This document shows, one piece after another, positions 35,389 to 45,146 of a DNA stretch of 64,000 bases (position 1 is its first letter; each line of letters begins with the position of its first letter). Source of the DNA: Crocinitomix catalasitica ATCC 23190 (GTDB taxonomy: Bacteria > Bacteroidota > Bacteroidia > Flavobacteriales_D > Crocinitomicaceae); NCBI RefSeq assembly GCF_000621625.1, contig NZ_JHXV01000008.1, positions 62,001 to 126,000 of the forward strand, written 5' to 3'. The position numbers and the translations under genes are program-made. The notes beneath the pieces are model-generated. The model saw only the letters and a list, made by a program, of their open reading frames with translations, was not told the origin of the DNA and searched no databases.

Positions 35389-36657
35389 ATGAAAATGAGT
35401 CCAGGTAAACGTGGATGGATTAAGAAGTATTTTTCCATCCTCGTAAACTATAAAGAGAATTTGAATAGATATCCAGGCGCATTACTTTCGCCTGAGGAAT
35501 TATTCTATGCCTATTTACAGCCTACAGGAATCATGTATGGCTTTCCCGCCAACTTACTATTTCTGGATGCGAAAATCATGAAAGGCTGGTCGAAGGATGA
35601 GACTTTTCGTGTGCTTTTATTGGAAGGGTTAATCTTGGTTGATCATCTTAAAAAAGGTGAATTCGATATTGAAAGCCTCGAAGCTTCTTTGGGCCGATTC
35701 GTTGAGTTTTATGAGAAGACACAAATTGAACGCTCAAAAAAAAGTTGGTTGAATTTTAAGGATGCAACGGTCTACGAAAAGCTAGAGTCCATCATCAATC
35801 AACGAATTGATATTAAAACAAGTTTTTCTAATAAACTTTGGACGACTTATCTTTATAATAGTTTGATTTTTCATGATTTAATTCTTTACGATGAATATCA
35901 TAAAGGTCATGATACGCATCGGATTAAAATTAAGCGAGAAGTTGTTGCTCTTGAGCTAGTGAAGGTTGTTGCTGCAGCTGCTCATTCCGGATATGAAATA
36001 AAAGAGCCTGAAAAAGCAATTTTTGATGTGTTTTTAGCATCTGCTGATCTTAGTAAAAGTGGAAGAGATCAAGCAAGAGATTTTTGGGATCAGAAAAAAA
36101 CATTGGACGATATTGATTTTAAATTCGACCGCTCATGGGCATTGAACCGATATATTCTAGAATTGGCAGTACTTACTGTTTGGGGTGATCGACAAGTGAA
36201 CGAAGCTGAGCATCAATTTTTGAATGATTTAACTGAACGTTTAGGTATTGCAGAAGAAGAAAAGGATGCTTCCTTTATTGCCATTCAATCATTTGTGATG
36301 AAGAACCACGAAGCTGTTCCTTATTTAACAGGGAAAAAAGACAGCACATTATTAATGGATGGTGCGACTGAACGTTGGCGAAATATTCTAGGGAGAAATA
36401 AAGAGAAATTGGCTACCGAGTTAAAAGACAGCAAAGAACTATTGGCATTGATTGCAAAATCAACGACTGAAGAATTAACGAAAGAGGAAAAAGAAAAAGC
36501 TAAAAATCAATTAAAGGATTTAGCGCGAACCATTCCTTCATTGACCCTGTTTATGTTACCTGGCGGAAGTTTATTGCTACCAATTATCCTTAAAATTATT
36601 CCAGATTTAGTACCGACTGCTTTTAGAAACAATCAGATTGACGACGAGGAAGAATAA
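35389..36657 (+). CDS. LETM1-related biofilm-associated protein
   Basis: The 422-residue protein matches the Flavobacteriia family annotated as LETM1-related biofilm-associated protein: a TerB-like helical middle part (DRQVNEAEHQFLNDLTERLG) and a C-terminal LETM1-like motif (LARTIPSLTLFMLPGGSLLL followed by IIPDLVPTAF). LETM1 proteins are linked to ion exchange in mitochondria; the bacterial role is uncertain. A -7 element TATTTTTG (35352-35359) lies 30 bases before the ATG. It is convergent with hflX. Confidence 0.85.
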   Translation: MKMSPGKRGWIKKYFSILVNYKENLNRYPGALLSPEELFYAYLQPTGIMYGFPANLLFLDAKIMKGWSKDETFRVLLLEGLILVDHLKKGEFDIESLEASLGRFVEFYEKTQIERSKKSWLNFKDATVYEKLESIINQRIDIKTSFSNKLWTTYLYNSLIFHDLILYDEYHKGHDTHRIKIKREVVALELVKVVAAAAHSGYEIKEPEKAIFDVFLASADLSKSGRDQARDFWDQKKTLDDIDFKFDRSWALNRYILELAVLTVWGDRQVNEAEHQFLNDLTERLGIAEEEKDASFIAIQSFVMKNHEAVPYLTGKKDSTLLMDGATERWRNILGRNKEKLATELKDSKELLALIAKSTTEELTKEEKEKAKNQLKDLARTIPSLTLFMLPGGSLLLPIILKIIPDLVPTAFRNNQIDDEEE

Positions 36658-36678
36658 GGGTTAAATCCAACTCAAATT

Positions 36679-37878
36679 TTAATACAAGAAATTATGGTAA
36701 GGATACCTTACCTGGAAAATCGCTTTGGCTTCTTTATAAAGCAATGCTTTTAATTCATCAATATTAATATTCTCCTGAGCTGAAATAAATAAACAATCCG
36801 TATCATTTAATTTCGCCATCCAAGTCTTCTTCAATGCATCTAAGGCGAAATCTTTACCATCCGGATGATATCCAATATCGGCTGGTTTTGGATTATAAGC
36901 ATCAACCTTATTGAAAATAACAATCATTGGTTTATCAGCTACCGATTTGTCTATCTCAGCAATTGTTTCATTTACAACAGTATACTGGTCCTCAAAACTA
37001 GGGTGTGAAATATCAACAACATGAATTAAAATATCTGCCTCTCTAACTTCGTCCAAAGTAGACTTGAAGGATTCGATTAATTGATGCGGCAGTTTTCTAA
37101 TGAATCCAACGGTATCAGACATCAAAAAAGGAAGGTTGTCTATCACAACTTTTCTAACCGTTGTATCTAAAGTTGCGAATAATTTATTCTCCGCAAATAC
37201 ATCCGATTTACTTAAGAGATTCATGATTGTAGATTTACCAACATTGGTATATCCAACCAAAGCAGAACGAACCAATTGGCCACGGTTGCCGCGTTGAACG
37301 CTCATCTGTTTGTCAATCTTTTTCAACTTTTCCTGTAGTAGAGAGATTTTCTCCTTAATGATTCTACGGTCAGTCTCAATTTGCGTTTCCCCAGGTCCAC
37401 GCATTCCAATACCACCCTTTGTTCTATCTAAGTGTGTCCAAAGACCAGTTAAACGCGGTAATAAATATTGATATTGTGCCAATTCAACTTGCGTTTTGGC
37501 ATGTGAAGTTCTTGCTCTACTAGCAAAAATATCTAGAATTAAATTGTTACGATCAAGAACTTTAATTTCGAATTCTTTCTCAATATTACGCAATTGTGAT
37601 GGTGATAACTCATCATCAAAAATCGCAATATCAACACCATTGGCATCAATATATTCTTTGATCTCCTTTATTTTACCAGAACCAATATAGGTCTTGGGAT
37701 TTGGACGATCTATTTTCTGTAAAAATTTCTTTTTTGTTTCAGCACCAGAAGTTTCTGCAAGAAACTCTAATTCATCCAGATATTCATTTGCTAACTCTTC
37801 GGTTTGACGCGAAGTGATTACTCCAATTAATACTGCAAATTCCTGAGCTGACTCAATGGGTGCAAATCCTGTAGACAT
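36679..37878 (-). CDS. hflX: GTPase HflX
   Basis: The 399-residue protein has the HflX N-terminal domain (NPKTYIGSGKIKEI, FDDELSPSQLRNIE, LDRNNLILDIFASRA), the linker GPGETQIETDRRII, and a GTPase domain with G1 GYTNVGKST, G3 DTVGF and G4 NKVD. HflX binds and splits stalled ribosomes under stress. It lies 19 bases downstream of a small cytochrome-b-like gene on the same strand. Confidence 0.95.
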   Translation of the reverse strand: MSTGFAPIESAQEFAVLIGVITSRQTEELANEYLDELEFLAETSGAETKKKFLQKIDRPNPKTYIGSGKIKEIKEYIDANGVDIAIFDDELSPSQLRNIEKEFEIKVLDRNNLILDIFASRARTSHAKTQVELAQYQYLLPRLTGLWTHLDRTKGGIGMRGPGETQIETDRRIIKEKISLLQEKLKKIDKQMSVQRGNRGQLVRSALVGYTNVGKSTIMNLLSKSDVFAENKLFATLDTTVRKVVIDNLPFLMSDTVGFIRKLPHQLIESFKSTLDEVREADILIHVVDISHPSFEDQYTVVNETIAEIDKSVADKPMIVIFNKVDAYNPKPADIGYHPDGKDFALDALKKTWMAKLNDTDCLFISAQENINIDELKALLYKEAKAIFQVRYPYHNFLY

Positions 37879-37897
37879 GTATTTCCTCTCTTTTTAA

Positions 37898-38350
37898 TTA
37901 AAACCAACCTCCACCAAGCGCCGTTCTGAACGGCCATGGAATAGCAATCATGATTATGATGAATGCGATGGTATAATATACAGCAATTGATTTGAATTTT
38001 TGTGTGTCAAGTGTCGCTTTCTTTGATTTTGAATGACCAATAGTGATCAAAATCATCGCAATTATCATCATTAAACTATGCTCAACTGTAAAGAAACGCA
38101 ATAATTTATTGCTCATTGTTTCACTTATAAAAGCAACTTTTGGACTAACAAAATATAGTACAAGGCCCGCTAAAAATTGAATGTGGAATGCAATCATTGC
38201 GAACAATGCTAATTTTTTATTTTTATCAGTGAAAGTTTTATTGCCTTTCCAACCTTTATGCGCTTCAATTATAACTAAAACCAATAGGATCAAAACAATC
38301 CATCTCCAGCCAGAGTGTGCAGGGTTTAATATCTTGTACAATGTATTCAT
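37898..38350 (-). CDS. Cytochrome-b-like small membrane protein
   Basis: The 150-residue protein has four membrane helices (about residues 17-27, 47-68, 90-106 and 122-140). Conserved His residues occur in HSGWRW, FHIQF, VEHSLMM and GHSKSK, at positions that could ligate haem. Similar proteins in Bacteroidetes are annotated as cytochrome B family. It is immediately upstream of hflX on the minus strand and divergent from the amidohydrolase gene. Confidence 0.7.
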   Translation of the reverse strand: MNTLYKILNPAHSGWRWIVLILLVLVIIEAHKGWKGNKTFTDKNKKLALFAMIAFHIQFLAGLVLYFVSPKVAFISETMSNKLLRFFTVEHSLMMIIAMILITIGHSKSKKATLDTQKFKSIAVYYTIAFIIIMIAIPWPFRTALGGGWF

Positions 38351-38403
38351 AATTGACTATTTTTGGACAAATTTACTGTTTAATCGGCTTATTTGAACAT
38401 TTT

Positions 38404-41400
38404 ATGCAGAAGTATATTATTTTAATATTGGTAATCGCGCTTTTACCAGTATTTGCAATAGGGCAACAAACCGAACCTGAAAATGGTGTAGCTCAGCTTG
38501 ATATTGTATATGCAATATCGAATGCTAAAATTATTGTTTCATCCACTACTACAATTGAAAAAGGTACCGTAGTAGTTAAGGATGGTAAAATATTAGCCGT
38601 TGGAACCAATCCTGCTATACCTAAAAATGCTGTGAAAATAAATGGAAAAGGATACACTATTTATCCTTCCTTTATTGATGCTTATGCAACTGAAGGGTTT
38701 AAAAAGGTAGTGCCGAATAAAACGAGAAAACCGCAATTAAATACGTTGAAAATTGGTCCTTTCTATTGGAACGAGTCTATTCATCCTGAGTTTGATGCTT
38801 TTTCTGCCATTTCAATTAAAGAAATTAAGGATCATGAAAAATATATTTCGCAAGGTTTTGGAACGATATCTACGCATCATAATGATGGTGTTCTTCGCGG
38901 AACGGCAGCTTGTTTAACCTTGGATGATCAACAAAGGTATAATCAATTCATAAAAAATCAAGCGGCCAATCACTATTCTTTTTCTAAAGGGAGTTCTAAA
39001 CAGACTTATCCATCTTCTCAAATGGGGGCAATAGCTTTAATCAGACAGTTTAATTTAGATGCTGATTGGTATGCTAATAATGACGCTGTGCAAGTGGATA
39101 ATGATTCGTATAGAGCAGGAATTGAAAACTTAAAATTACCACAGATATTTGAGGCGGCAGATAAATTAGAGGTCTTAAGAATCGCAAAATTAGCGGACGA
39201 ATTGAAATTGAAGCCAATCGTTCGTACAGGTGGTGATGATTACGAACGTATCGCTGAAATTAAAGCAAGTGGAGTTCGTTTGATTCTACCGTTGAATTTC
39301 CCGGTTGCTTATGATATGTCTGATCCTTATTTATCGCGATTTGTGACATTGGCGGATCTAAAGGATTGGGAGATGAAAAGGTATAATCCTTATATCGTCG
39401 CGAAGAATGATATTGAATTTGCTTTGACTGCAGAAGGATTAAAAGATAGAAGTGACTTTCTTAAAAATTTACGTTTGGCAGTAAAGCATGGCTTATCTCC
39501 AATGGATGCCTTGAAAGCTTTAACTGAACAGCCTGCAAATTTCTTGGATATTGCCGATGCGGTAGGTACAATTGATGTTGGAAAATGGGCGAATTTGATT
39601 CTAGTGAAAGGTGATGTATTTAAGGATGGTGAAATCTATGAAAATTGGATTCGTGGAGAAAGACATCGACTTAAGAATATTGAAGAAGTTGAAGTGCGTG
39701 GGACTTATGATATTAACCTTGATAATAATCTTTATCAATTAATTATTGCCGGTGATTTAGACAAGTTAAAATCAAAGGTTAATAGATATGATAAAACAAC
39801 ACAAGCCAATGGAACTGTTAAGATGGATACTGTTTCAATGGATACAAAAATGGAATTTGACGGTTTACAATGCAGTTTTAGTTTTATTGAAAAGCAAGGT
39901 CATTATGACGGTTTTATTCAATTAAACGGCTCTTTTAATCCAACTTTGGGTGTTTATCACGGTAAAGCAATGTTACCAACAGGTGATTGGGTGGATTGGA
40001 GTGCTATTAGAAGTAAACCATTTGTTGAAGATTTATCTAAGAAAAAACCTTTTACGGTAGATACCTCTGCAGTGAATAATATCTTTTTCCCGAATATGGC
40101 TTATGGCTTTGATACGATTCCTGCTGCTAAATCTTATTTCATTACCAATGCGACAATTTGGACGAACGAGGCTGAAGGAATAGTGAAGAATGCGACGTTA
40201 TTGATTCATGAAGGAAAAATAAAAGCCGTTAATAAGTCGGTAGTGCAAATTCCGAACGGAGCAATTACGATTGATGCAAAAGGTAAACATGTAACTTCAG
40301 GAATTATTGATGAACATTCACATATTGCAATTAGTAAAGGTGTGAATGAAGGTGGGCAATCTGTTACGGCTGAAGTATCCATCGCTGATGTTGTGCGATC
40401 GAATGATATTAATATTTATAGACAATTGGCTGGTGGGGTTACAACTTCTCAGTTGTTGCATGGTTCGGCAAATGCTATTGGCGGACAGTCAGCATTGATC
40501 AAATTAAAATGGGGTACTGCACCTGAAGAATTATTAATGAAGGATGCACCTGGTTTTATAAAATTTGCTTTGGGGGAAAACGTAAAACAATCGAATTGGG
40601 GTGATCACAATACTGTTCGTTTTCCGCAGACAAGAATGGGAGTGGAACAAGTATTTTACGATGCGTTTATTCGAGCGAAAGCTTATAAAATCGAATGGGA
40701 TGCATTTAATGAATTATCGAATAAAAAGAAAGCGGCAGTAATTAAACCTCGAAAAGATTTGGAGTTAGAGGCATTGAATGAAATTTTGGATGAAAAACGA
40801 TTCATTACTTGTCATTCATACATTCAAAGTGAGATTAATATGTTGATGAAGGTAGGGGATTCGATGAATTTTAGAGTGAATACTTTTACGCATATTTTAG
40901 AGGGATATAAAGTCGCTGAAGAAATGAAATTGCATGGGGCAGGTGCATCAACCTTCGCAGATTGGTGGGCTTATAAATTCGAGGTGAATGATGCTATTCC
41001 GTATAATGCTGCAATGTTACATCGTATGGGGATTGTAACAGCAATCAATTCGGATGATGCTGAAATGGGAAGAAGATTGAATCATGAAGCAGCGAAAATT
41101 GTAAAATATGGAGGTGTTTCTGAGACTGAGGCCTGGAAGATGGTGACTTTAAATCCTGCTATCCTTTTACATGTTGACGATCGTATTGGAAGTATTAAAG
41201 TAGGTAAAGATGCGGATATCGTTATTTGGTCAGACAATCCACTGTCCGTTCATGCTAAGGCGGAGCAAACATTTATTGAAGGAGTTTTATATTATGATAT
41301 CAACCGCAGTGCTAAGTTAAACACGCGTGATCAATTGGACCGAAGTCGAATTATGAAATTGATGATGGAGGAAAAGAAAAATGGGGCGGAGACCAAACTT

Positions 41401-41451
41401 CCAACAAGAAAAGAAAATAGACATTATCACTGTGATACAGTAGGAGAATAA
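38404..41451 (+). CDS. Secreted double amidohydrolase
   Basis: With the ATG at 38404 the product has 1015 residues and a signal peptide (LVIALLPVFAIGQQ). It holds two imidazolonepropionase-like amidohydrolase domains. The second (about residues 570-990) has complete metal motifs: DEHSHIAI, ITCHSYIQSE, FTHILEGY and INSDDAEMGRR. The first (about 30-440) has lost the HxH pair (FIDAYATEGF) and is probably inactive. It overlaps no neighbour but is seven bases ahead of a second amidohydrolase gene. Confidence 0.88.
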   Translation: MQKYIILILVIALLPVFAIGQQTEPENGVAQLDIVYAISNAKIIVSSTTTIEKGTVVVKDGKILAVGTNPAIPKNAVKINGKGYTIYPSFIDAYATEGFKKVVPNKTRKPQLNTLKIGPFYWNESIHPEFDAFSAISIKEIKDHEKYISQGFGTISTHHNDGVLRGTAACLTLDDQQRYNQFIKNQAANHYSFSKGSSKQTYPSSQMGAIALIRQFNLDADWYANNDAVQVDNDSYRAGIENLKLPQIFEAADKLEVLRIAKLADELKLKPIVRTGGDDYERIAEIKASGVRLILPLNFPVAYDMSDPYLSRFVTLADLKDWEMKRYNPYIVAKNDIEFALTAEGLKDRSDFLKNLRLAVKHGLSPMDALKALTEQPANFLDIADAVGTIDVGKWANLILVKGDVFKDGEIYENWIRGERHRLKNIEEVEVRGTYDINLDNNLYQLIIAGDLDKLKSKVNRYDKTTQANGTVKMDTVSMDTKMEFDGLQCSFSFIEKQGHYDGFIQLNGSFNPTLGVYHGKAMLPTGDWVDWSAIRSKPFVEDLSKKKPFTVDTSAVNNIFFPNMAYGFDTIPAAKSYFITNATIWTNEAEGIVKNATLLIHEGKIKAVNKSVVQIPNGAITIDAKGKHVTSGIIDEHSHIAISKGVNEGGQSVTAEVSIADVVRSNDINIYRQLAGGVTTSQLLHGSANAIGGQSALIKLKWGTAPEELLMKDAPGFIKFALGENVKQSNWGDHNTVRFPQTRMGVEQVFYDAFIRAKAYKIEWDAFNELSNKKKAAVIKPRKDLELEALNEILDEKRFITCHSYIQSEINMLMKVGDSMNFRVNTFTHILEGYKVAEEMKLHGAGASTFADWWAYKFEVNDAIPYNAAMLHRMGIVTAINSDDAEMGRRLNHEAAKIVKYGGVSETEAWKMVTLNPAILLHVDDRIGSIKVGKDADIVIWSDNPLSVHAKAEQTFIEGVLYYDINRSAKLNTRDQLDRSRIMKLMMEEKKNGAETKLPTRKENRHYHCDTVGE

Positions 41452-41458
41452 GAAGCAT

Positions 41459-42778
41459 ATGGGACTTAGATTTTTATTAGCAGCATTTTTATTTTGTACT
41501 TCATTTCATGCGATGGCACAGGTTCCTTCGCCTCAAGTACAAAAACATAACCGTATTCTATTCAAAGGCGGATTTGCACATATCGGTAACGGATCGGTGA
41601 TTGCAAGTTCATGCATTGGTGTAGAAAAAGGAAAAATAGTACTGGTAAAAAATGCATTGACTTACCAAATAACAAAAGCGGAGTGGGATACAATTATTGA
41701 TATCAATGGTCGGCATATTTATCCTGGTTTTATTGCAACGAATTTAACTTTGGGTTTAACAGAGATTGATGCTGTTCGCGCTACGGTTGATTCGAAAGAA
41801 GTTGGAGAATTTAATGCACATGTACGTGCTTTAACTGCTTTTAATACAGATTCTAAATTAATCTATACCGTTCGGACGAATGGTGTTCTGTATACCCAAG
41901 CAACACCAAGAGGTGGAATTGTTTCAGGTTCTTCGTCAATTATGGCGTTAGATGGGTGGAATTGGGAAGATGCAGTTTTAAAAATGGATGATGGCATTCA
42001 TTTGAATTGGCCAGAAAAATACAAACGAACGGGTTGGTGGGCTGAACCTGGAACGAGTAATGTCAATGAAAAGTATATTGAGAGCAAGCAAAAGATAGAA
42101 GACTTTTATCAAGCTGCGAGTGCATATTTAAATGAGAAAGATCCTGCGGAGATTGATCTGCGATATGAAGCAATGCGGAATTTAATTTACGGAAAAGCTA
42201 GGTTATACTTTCATGCTGATTTCGCTTCGGAGATTAACGATATAATTGATTTTGGTAGAAAATTTAAAATTAACAATCCAGTTATTATTGGCGGTTATGA
42301 TGCCCATTTATTAGCTGATCGATTAAAAGAGAATGGTTTTTCTGTGATGTTAGGTCGTGCTCATGATTTACCGGAGTTTGAAGAAGATATGACTTATAGT
42401 TATTATCAAAAAGCATCAGTCTTAGCTATGACAGGTATTCCATTTTGTTTACAAGGTGCTGGAGATATGGAAGCGATGAATGCGAGGAATTTGCCGTTTT
42501 TAGCTGGAACAGCTTGGGCGTATGGTTTAACAGAGGAAGAAGCTGTTGGAGCGATTAGTTTAAATGCTGCCAAGATAATGGGCGTTGATGATAGAATAGG
42601 ATCGTTAGAGGTGGGTAAAGATGCAAGTCTATTTGTATCGGAAGGGAATGCACTTGATATGCGTTCGAATCGTGTGGTAATTGGAATGGTTGAAGGCCGT
42701 TTTATCGATCTCAACAATCATCAAAAACAATTGGCGAAAAAGTATACGGATAAGTACCAAATTCAGCTTACGGAATAA
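41459..42778 (+). CDS. Secreted amidohydrolase-like protein, metal motif lost
   Basis: The 439-residue protein has a signal peptide (cleavage after FHAMAQ) and one amidohydrolase fold with the entry strand IYPGFIATNLTLGLTE, where the usual HxH is absent, and the terminal barrel-edge pattern AAKIMGVDDRIGSLEVGKDA. It appears to be a catalytically dead partner of the protein encoded seven bases upstream; together they may form a complex. Confidence 0.8.
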   Translation: MGLRFLLAAFLFCTSFHAMAQVPSPQVQKHNRILFKGGFAHIGNGSVIASSCIGVEKGKIVLVKNALTYQITKAEWDTIIDINGRHIYPGFIATNLTLGLTEIDAVRATVDSKEVGEFNAHVRALTAFNTDSKLIYTVRTNGVLYTQATPRGGIVSGSSSIMALDGWNWEDAVLKMDDGIHLNWPEKYKRTGWWAEPGTSNVNEKYIESKQKIEDFYQAASAYLNEKDPAEIDLRYEAMRNLIYGKARLYFHADFASEINDIIDFGRKFKINNPVIIGGYDAHLLADRLKENGFSVMLGRAHDLPEFEEDMTYSYYQKASVLAMTGIPFCLQGAGDMEAMNARNLPFLAGTAWAYGLTEEEAVGAISLNAAKIMGVDDRIGSLEVGKDASLFVSEGNALDMRSNRVVIGMVEGRFIDLNNHQKQLAKKYTDKYQIQLTE

Positions 42779-42787
42779 ATTAAGACG

Positions 42788-43249
42788 TTACTCTTTAAAA
42801 ACAACAGCATTAATCAATTCGTATTCGTATCCTTTACTTTGCAGATAGCGTGTTAGTTTCGCTTTTTCGTCCCAAGTGAGGGTATTTGTTGGTTTTGAAT
42901 TCTTTTTAGCTGCTAACTCATTTAAAGTAATCAAATAATCATCTTCATCAATCTCTTCCATTCCTTTTCTAATCGAGTAATCTGAGATTTGCTTTTGCTT
43001 TAAACCGGGGAGAATTTTCTTGCGTCCCCATTTCTTTATACGAAATTTGCCCGAGACATAGGCCCGGGCAAATCTTTCTTCATTTAAAAAATTGTTGACA
43101 ATCAGATCCGCTAAAAGTTGATCGATGTCTTCACTATAAATTCCCCATTCAGTAAGCTTTTTACTAACTTCAAAAGCACTACGTTCTTGGTAGGCACAGT
43201 ATGCCTCAATTTTTTGTTTCGCTTCGTATATAGTATACTTAGGAACCAC
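42788..43249 (-). CDS. recX: RecX family regulatory protein
   Basis: The 153-residue protein has the RecX helical repeats: CAYQERSAFEVSKKLTEWG, ADLIVNNFLNEERFARAYV and GRKKILPGLKQKQIS. RecX inhibits RecA filaments and recombination. It is directly after the RNase G gene (six-base gap) and convergent with the amidohydrolase gene. Confidence 0.9.
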   Translation of the reverse strand: MVPKYTIYEAKQKIEAYCAYQERSAFEVSKKLTEWGIYSEDIDQLLADLIVNNFLNEERFARAYVSGKFRIKKWGRKKILPGLKQKQISDYSIRKGMEEIDEDDYLITLNELAAKKNSKPTNTLTWDEKAKLTRYLQSKGYEYELINAVVFKE

Positions 43250-43255
43250 TATTAG

Positions 43256-44809
43256 TTATACTACAATTTCATCTCCGTTTTTGTCCAAAAATTTATGTTC
43301 CAAAATATGGTTCGAATTATTGGCTTGAACGGTAATCCATTTTTTGTATTTAAAGAACCATTTTCTTTGAATAGACATGATTCCTTTCTTAAAGTACGAT
43401 TCGAGATAAGGATGAACAACTAAAGTGACTTTTGGTTCTTTTTTGCTTGTCAATAAGTAATCCAAAGTATTTTCAATTTCATCAGCGAACATAATTGACG
43501 CTTGAATTTTTCCAGTTCCACCACAAGTTGGACATCCTTCAGATGTTTCAATATTGGTAACCGGTCTAACTCTTTGTCTAGTAATTTCAACGACACCAAA
43601 TTTACTTGGAGGAAGAATACTATGTTTCGCTTTATCTTGTTTCAATAATTCCTTCATCTTAGCATGAAGCATCTTATTGTTATCTCTTTTGTGCATGTCT
43701 ATAAAGTCAACACAAATAATTCCACCCATATCACGTAAACGCAATACACGTGCAAGTTCTTCTGCGGCTTCTAGATTAACTGTGATCGCATTGTCTTCTT
43801 GCGTATCATTTTTCGCACTTCTATTTCCACTATTTACATCCACCACATGCATGGCTTCTGTATGTTCGATGATTAAGTAACCACCACTAGGTAATGGCAC
43901 TTTTTTACCGAATAATATCTTTATCTCTTTGTTGACCCCGAATTGTTCGAATATGTCAACTTTTCCTTTGTACTCCTTTAATATTGCAACTTTTTCAGGT
44001 GCAATTAATTGAACATAATCTTTCATTTCAGCCAATAATACAGGATCATTGACATGAATTTTTGAATAGTTCGCATTTAAGGTATCTCGTAACAAAGAAG
44101 AGGCACGATTGATTTCTCCTAAAACTCTTTTTGGAGATTTGGAATTCCTTAAATTGCCGTGCATTTTTCGCCAACGTTGTAACAGATCCTTAAGATCGCT
44201 ATCAATTTCCGCTAGTTTCTTGTTTTCGGCAACTGTTCGAATTATTACTCCGAAGTTTTTCGGAAGTACGCTTTTCACTATTTCTTTTAATCTCTTTTTC
44301 TCTTCAAGATCCTTGATTTGTTGAGAAATCGATATTTTATTCGAAAAAGGTACAAGCACTAAAAAACGACCAGCAACAGTAATTTCTGAGCTGAGTCGGG
44401 GACCCTTTGATGAAATAGGTTCTTTGGCGACCTGCACCAAAATTTCACGAGAACTAGAAAGAATATCGGATATTTTCCCATCCTTTTCAATGTCTGGTTC
44501 AGACTTGAAATAAAGTAAATCAGCTACATTTTGTTTACCACGTAATGTATCCTGAGTAAATTTATCTAAGGAGTTGAATTGTGGGCCTAAATCTAAATAA
44601 TGTAAAAATGCGTCTTTTTCATAACCAACATTTACAAATGCAGCATTTAGACTTCCAACTACTTTCCTAACCTTACCAAGGTAAATATCGCCTACGGCAA
44701 AGTCTGTTTCTACTTTTTCCTCGTGCAGCTCTATCAACGTTTTATCACGCATTAGAGCCATTTCTATTTCTCCGCTGGGTTTTGAATTTACTATAAGTTC
44801 AAAACTCAC
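43256..44809 (-). CDS. rng: Ribonuclease G (Rne/Rng family)
   Basis: The 517-residue protein starts at GTG (44809), which gives the usual start sequence ending in LIELHEEK. It has an S1 domain near residues 38-120, catalytic Asp motifs VVDVNSGNRS and ICVDFIDM, and the zinc-link CPTCGGTGKI near 430. It processes rRNA and mRNA. A perfect 30-base palindrome lies just upstream. Confidence 0.95.
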   Translation of the reverse strand: MSFELIVNSKPSGEIEMALMRDKTLIELHEEKVETDFAVGDIYLGKVRKVVGSLNAAFVNVGYEKDAFLHYLDLGPQFNSLDKFTQDTLRGKQNVADLLYFKSEPDIEKDGKISDILSSSREILVQVAKEPISSKGPRLSSEITVAGRFLVLVPFSNKISISQQIKDLEEKKRLKEIVKSVLPKNFGVIIRTVAENKKLAEIDSDLKDLLQRWRKMHGNLRNSKSPKRVLGEINRASSLLRDTLNANYSKIHVNDPVLLAEMKDYVQLIAPEKVAILKEYKGKVDIFEQFGVNKEIKILFGKKVPLPSGGYLIIEHTEAMHVVDVNSGNRSAKNDTQEDNAITVNLEAAEELARVLRLRDMGGIICVDFIDMHKRDNNKMLHAKMKELLKQDKAKHSILPPSKFGVVEITRQRVRPVTNIETSEGCPTCGGTGKIQASIMFADEIENTLDYLLTSKKEPKVTLVVHPYLESYFKKGIMSIQRKWFFKYKKWITVQANNSNHILEHKFLDKNGDEIVV

Positions 44810-44841
44810 TGACTTGAAAATTTAAATTAGAATAAACCAAG

Positions 44842-44871
44842 AAAACTTAACAGTAATTACTGTTAAGTTTT
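44842..44871 (-). terminator. Perfect 30-base palindrome between the COX24-type gene and rng
   Basis: AAAACTTAACAGTAA followed by its exact reverse complement TTACTGTTAAGTTTT. It can form a stable hairpin on either strand, ending in TTTT, so it may end transcription from the upstream small gene or act in the rng leader. Confidence 0.5.
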
Positions 44872-44909
44872 TCAAGAATTAAATACAAAATGAAAGTTCT
44901 ATTAAAGAA

Positions 44910-45002
44910 CTATTTTTTCTTTTTGTGTCTGTTTTTTCTAAGTCTCTTTTTTCTCTTGTGAGTAGACATTTTATGTCTTTTTCTTTTTTTACCGCTTGGC
45001 AT
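44910..45002 (-). CDS. AURKAIP1/COX24-type 30-residue basic ribosomal-like protein
   Basis: A 30-codon gene (ATG at 45002, stop 44912-44910) encodes a protein that is mostly Lys and Arg, starting MPSGKKRKRHKMSTHKRK and ending KNRHKKKK. This is the short Bacteroidetes protein with an AURKAIP1/COX24 domain, related to the mitochondrial small-subunit protein mS38. It is too short for ordinary gene callers. It lies between HU and rng on the minus strand. Confidence 0.85.
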   Translation of the reverse strand: MPSGKKRKRHKMSTHKRKKRLRKNRHKKKK

Positions 45003-45056
45003 AACAAAGATTTTTTTTATGAATTAATACTTTAACTTTTATTTAATATGTAAAAA

Positions 45057-45082
45057 AAACTCCCTGAAAATCAGGAAGTTTT
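45057..45082 (-). terminator. Rho-independent terminator after the HU gene
   Basis: On the minus strand AACTTCCTGA pairs with TCAGGGAGTT around TTT, followed by a run of T, about 65 bases after the HU stop. Confidence 0.75.
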
Positions 45083-45146
45083 TAATTTTTCATCCTTAAA
45101 TTGGAGGACAAAGATAGTAAAACTATTTACTAAATGCAAAAGTTGC

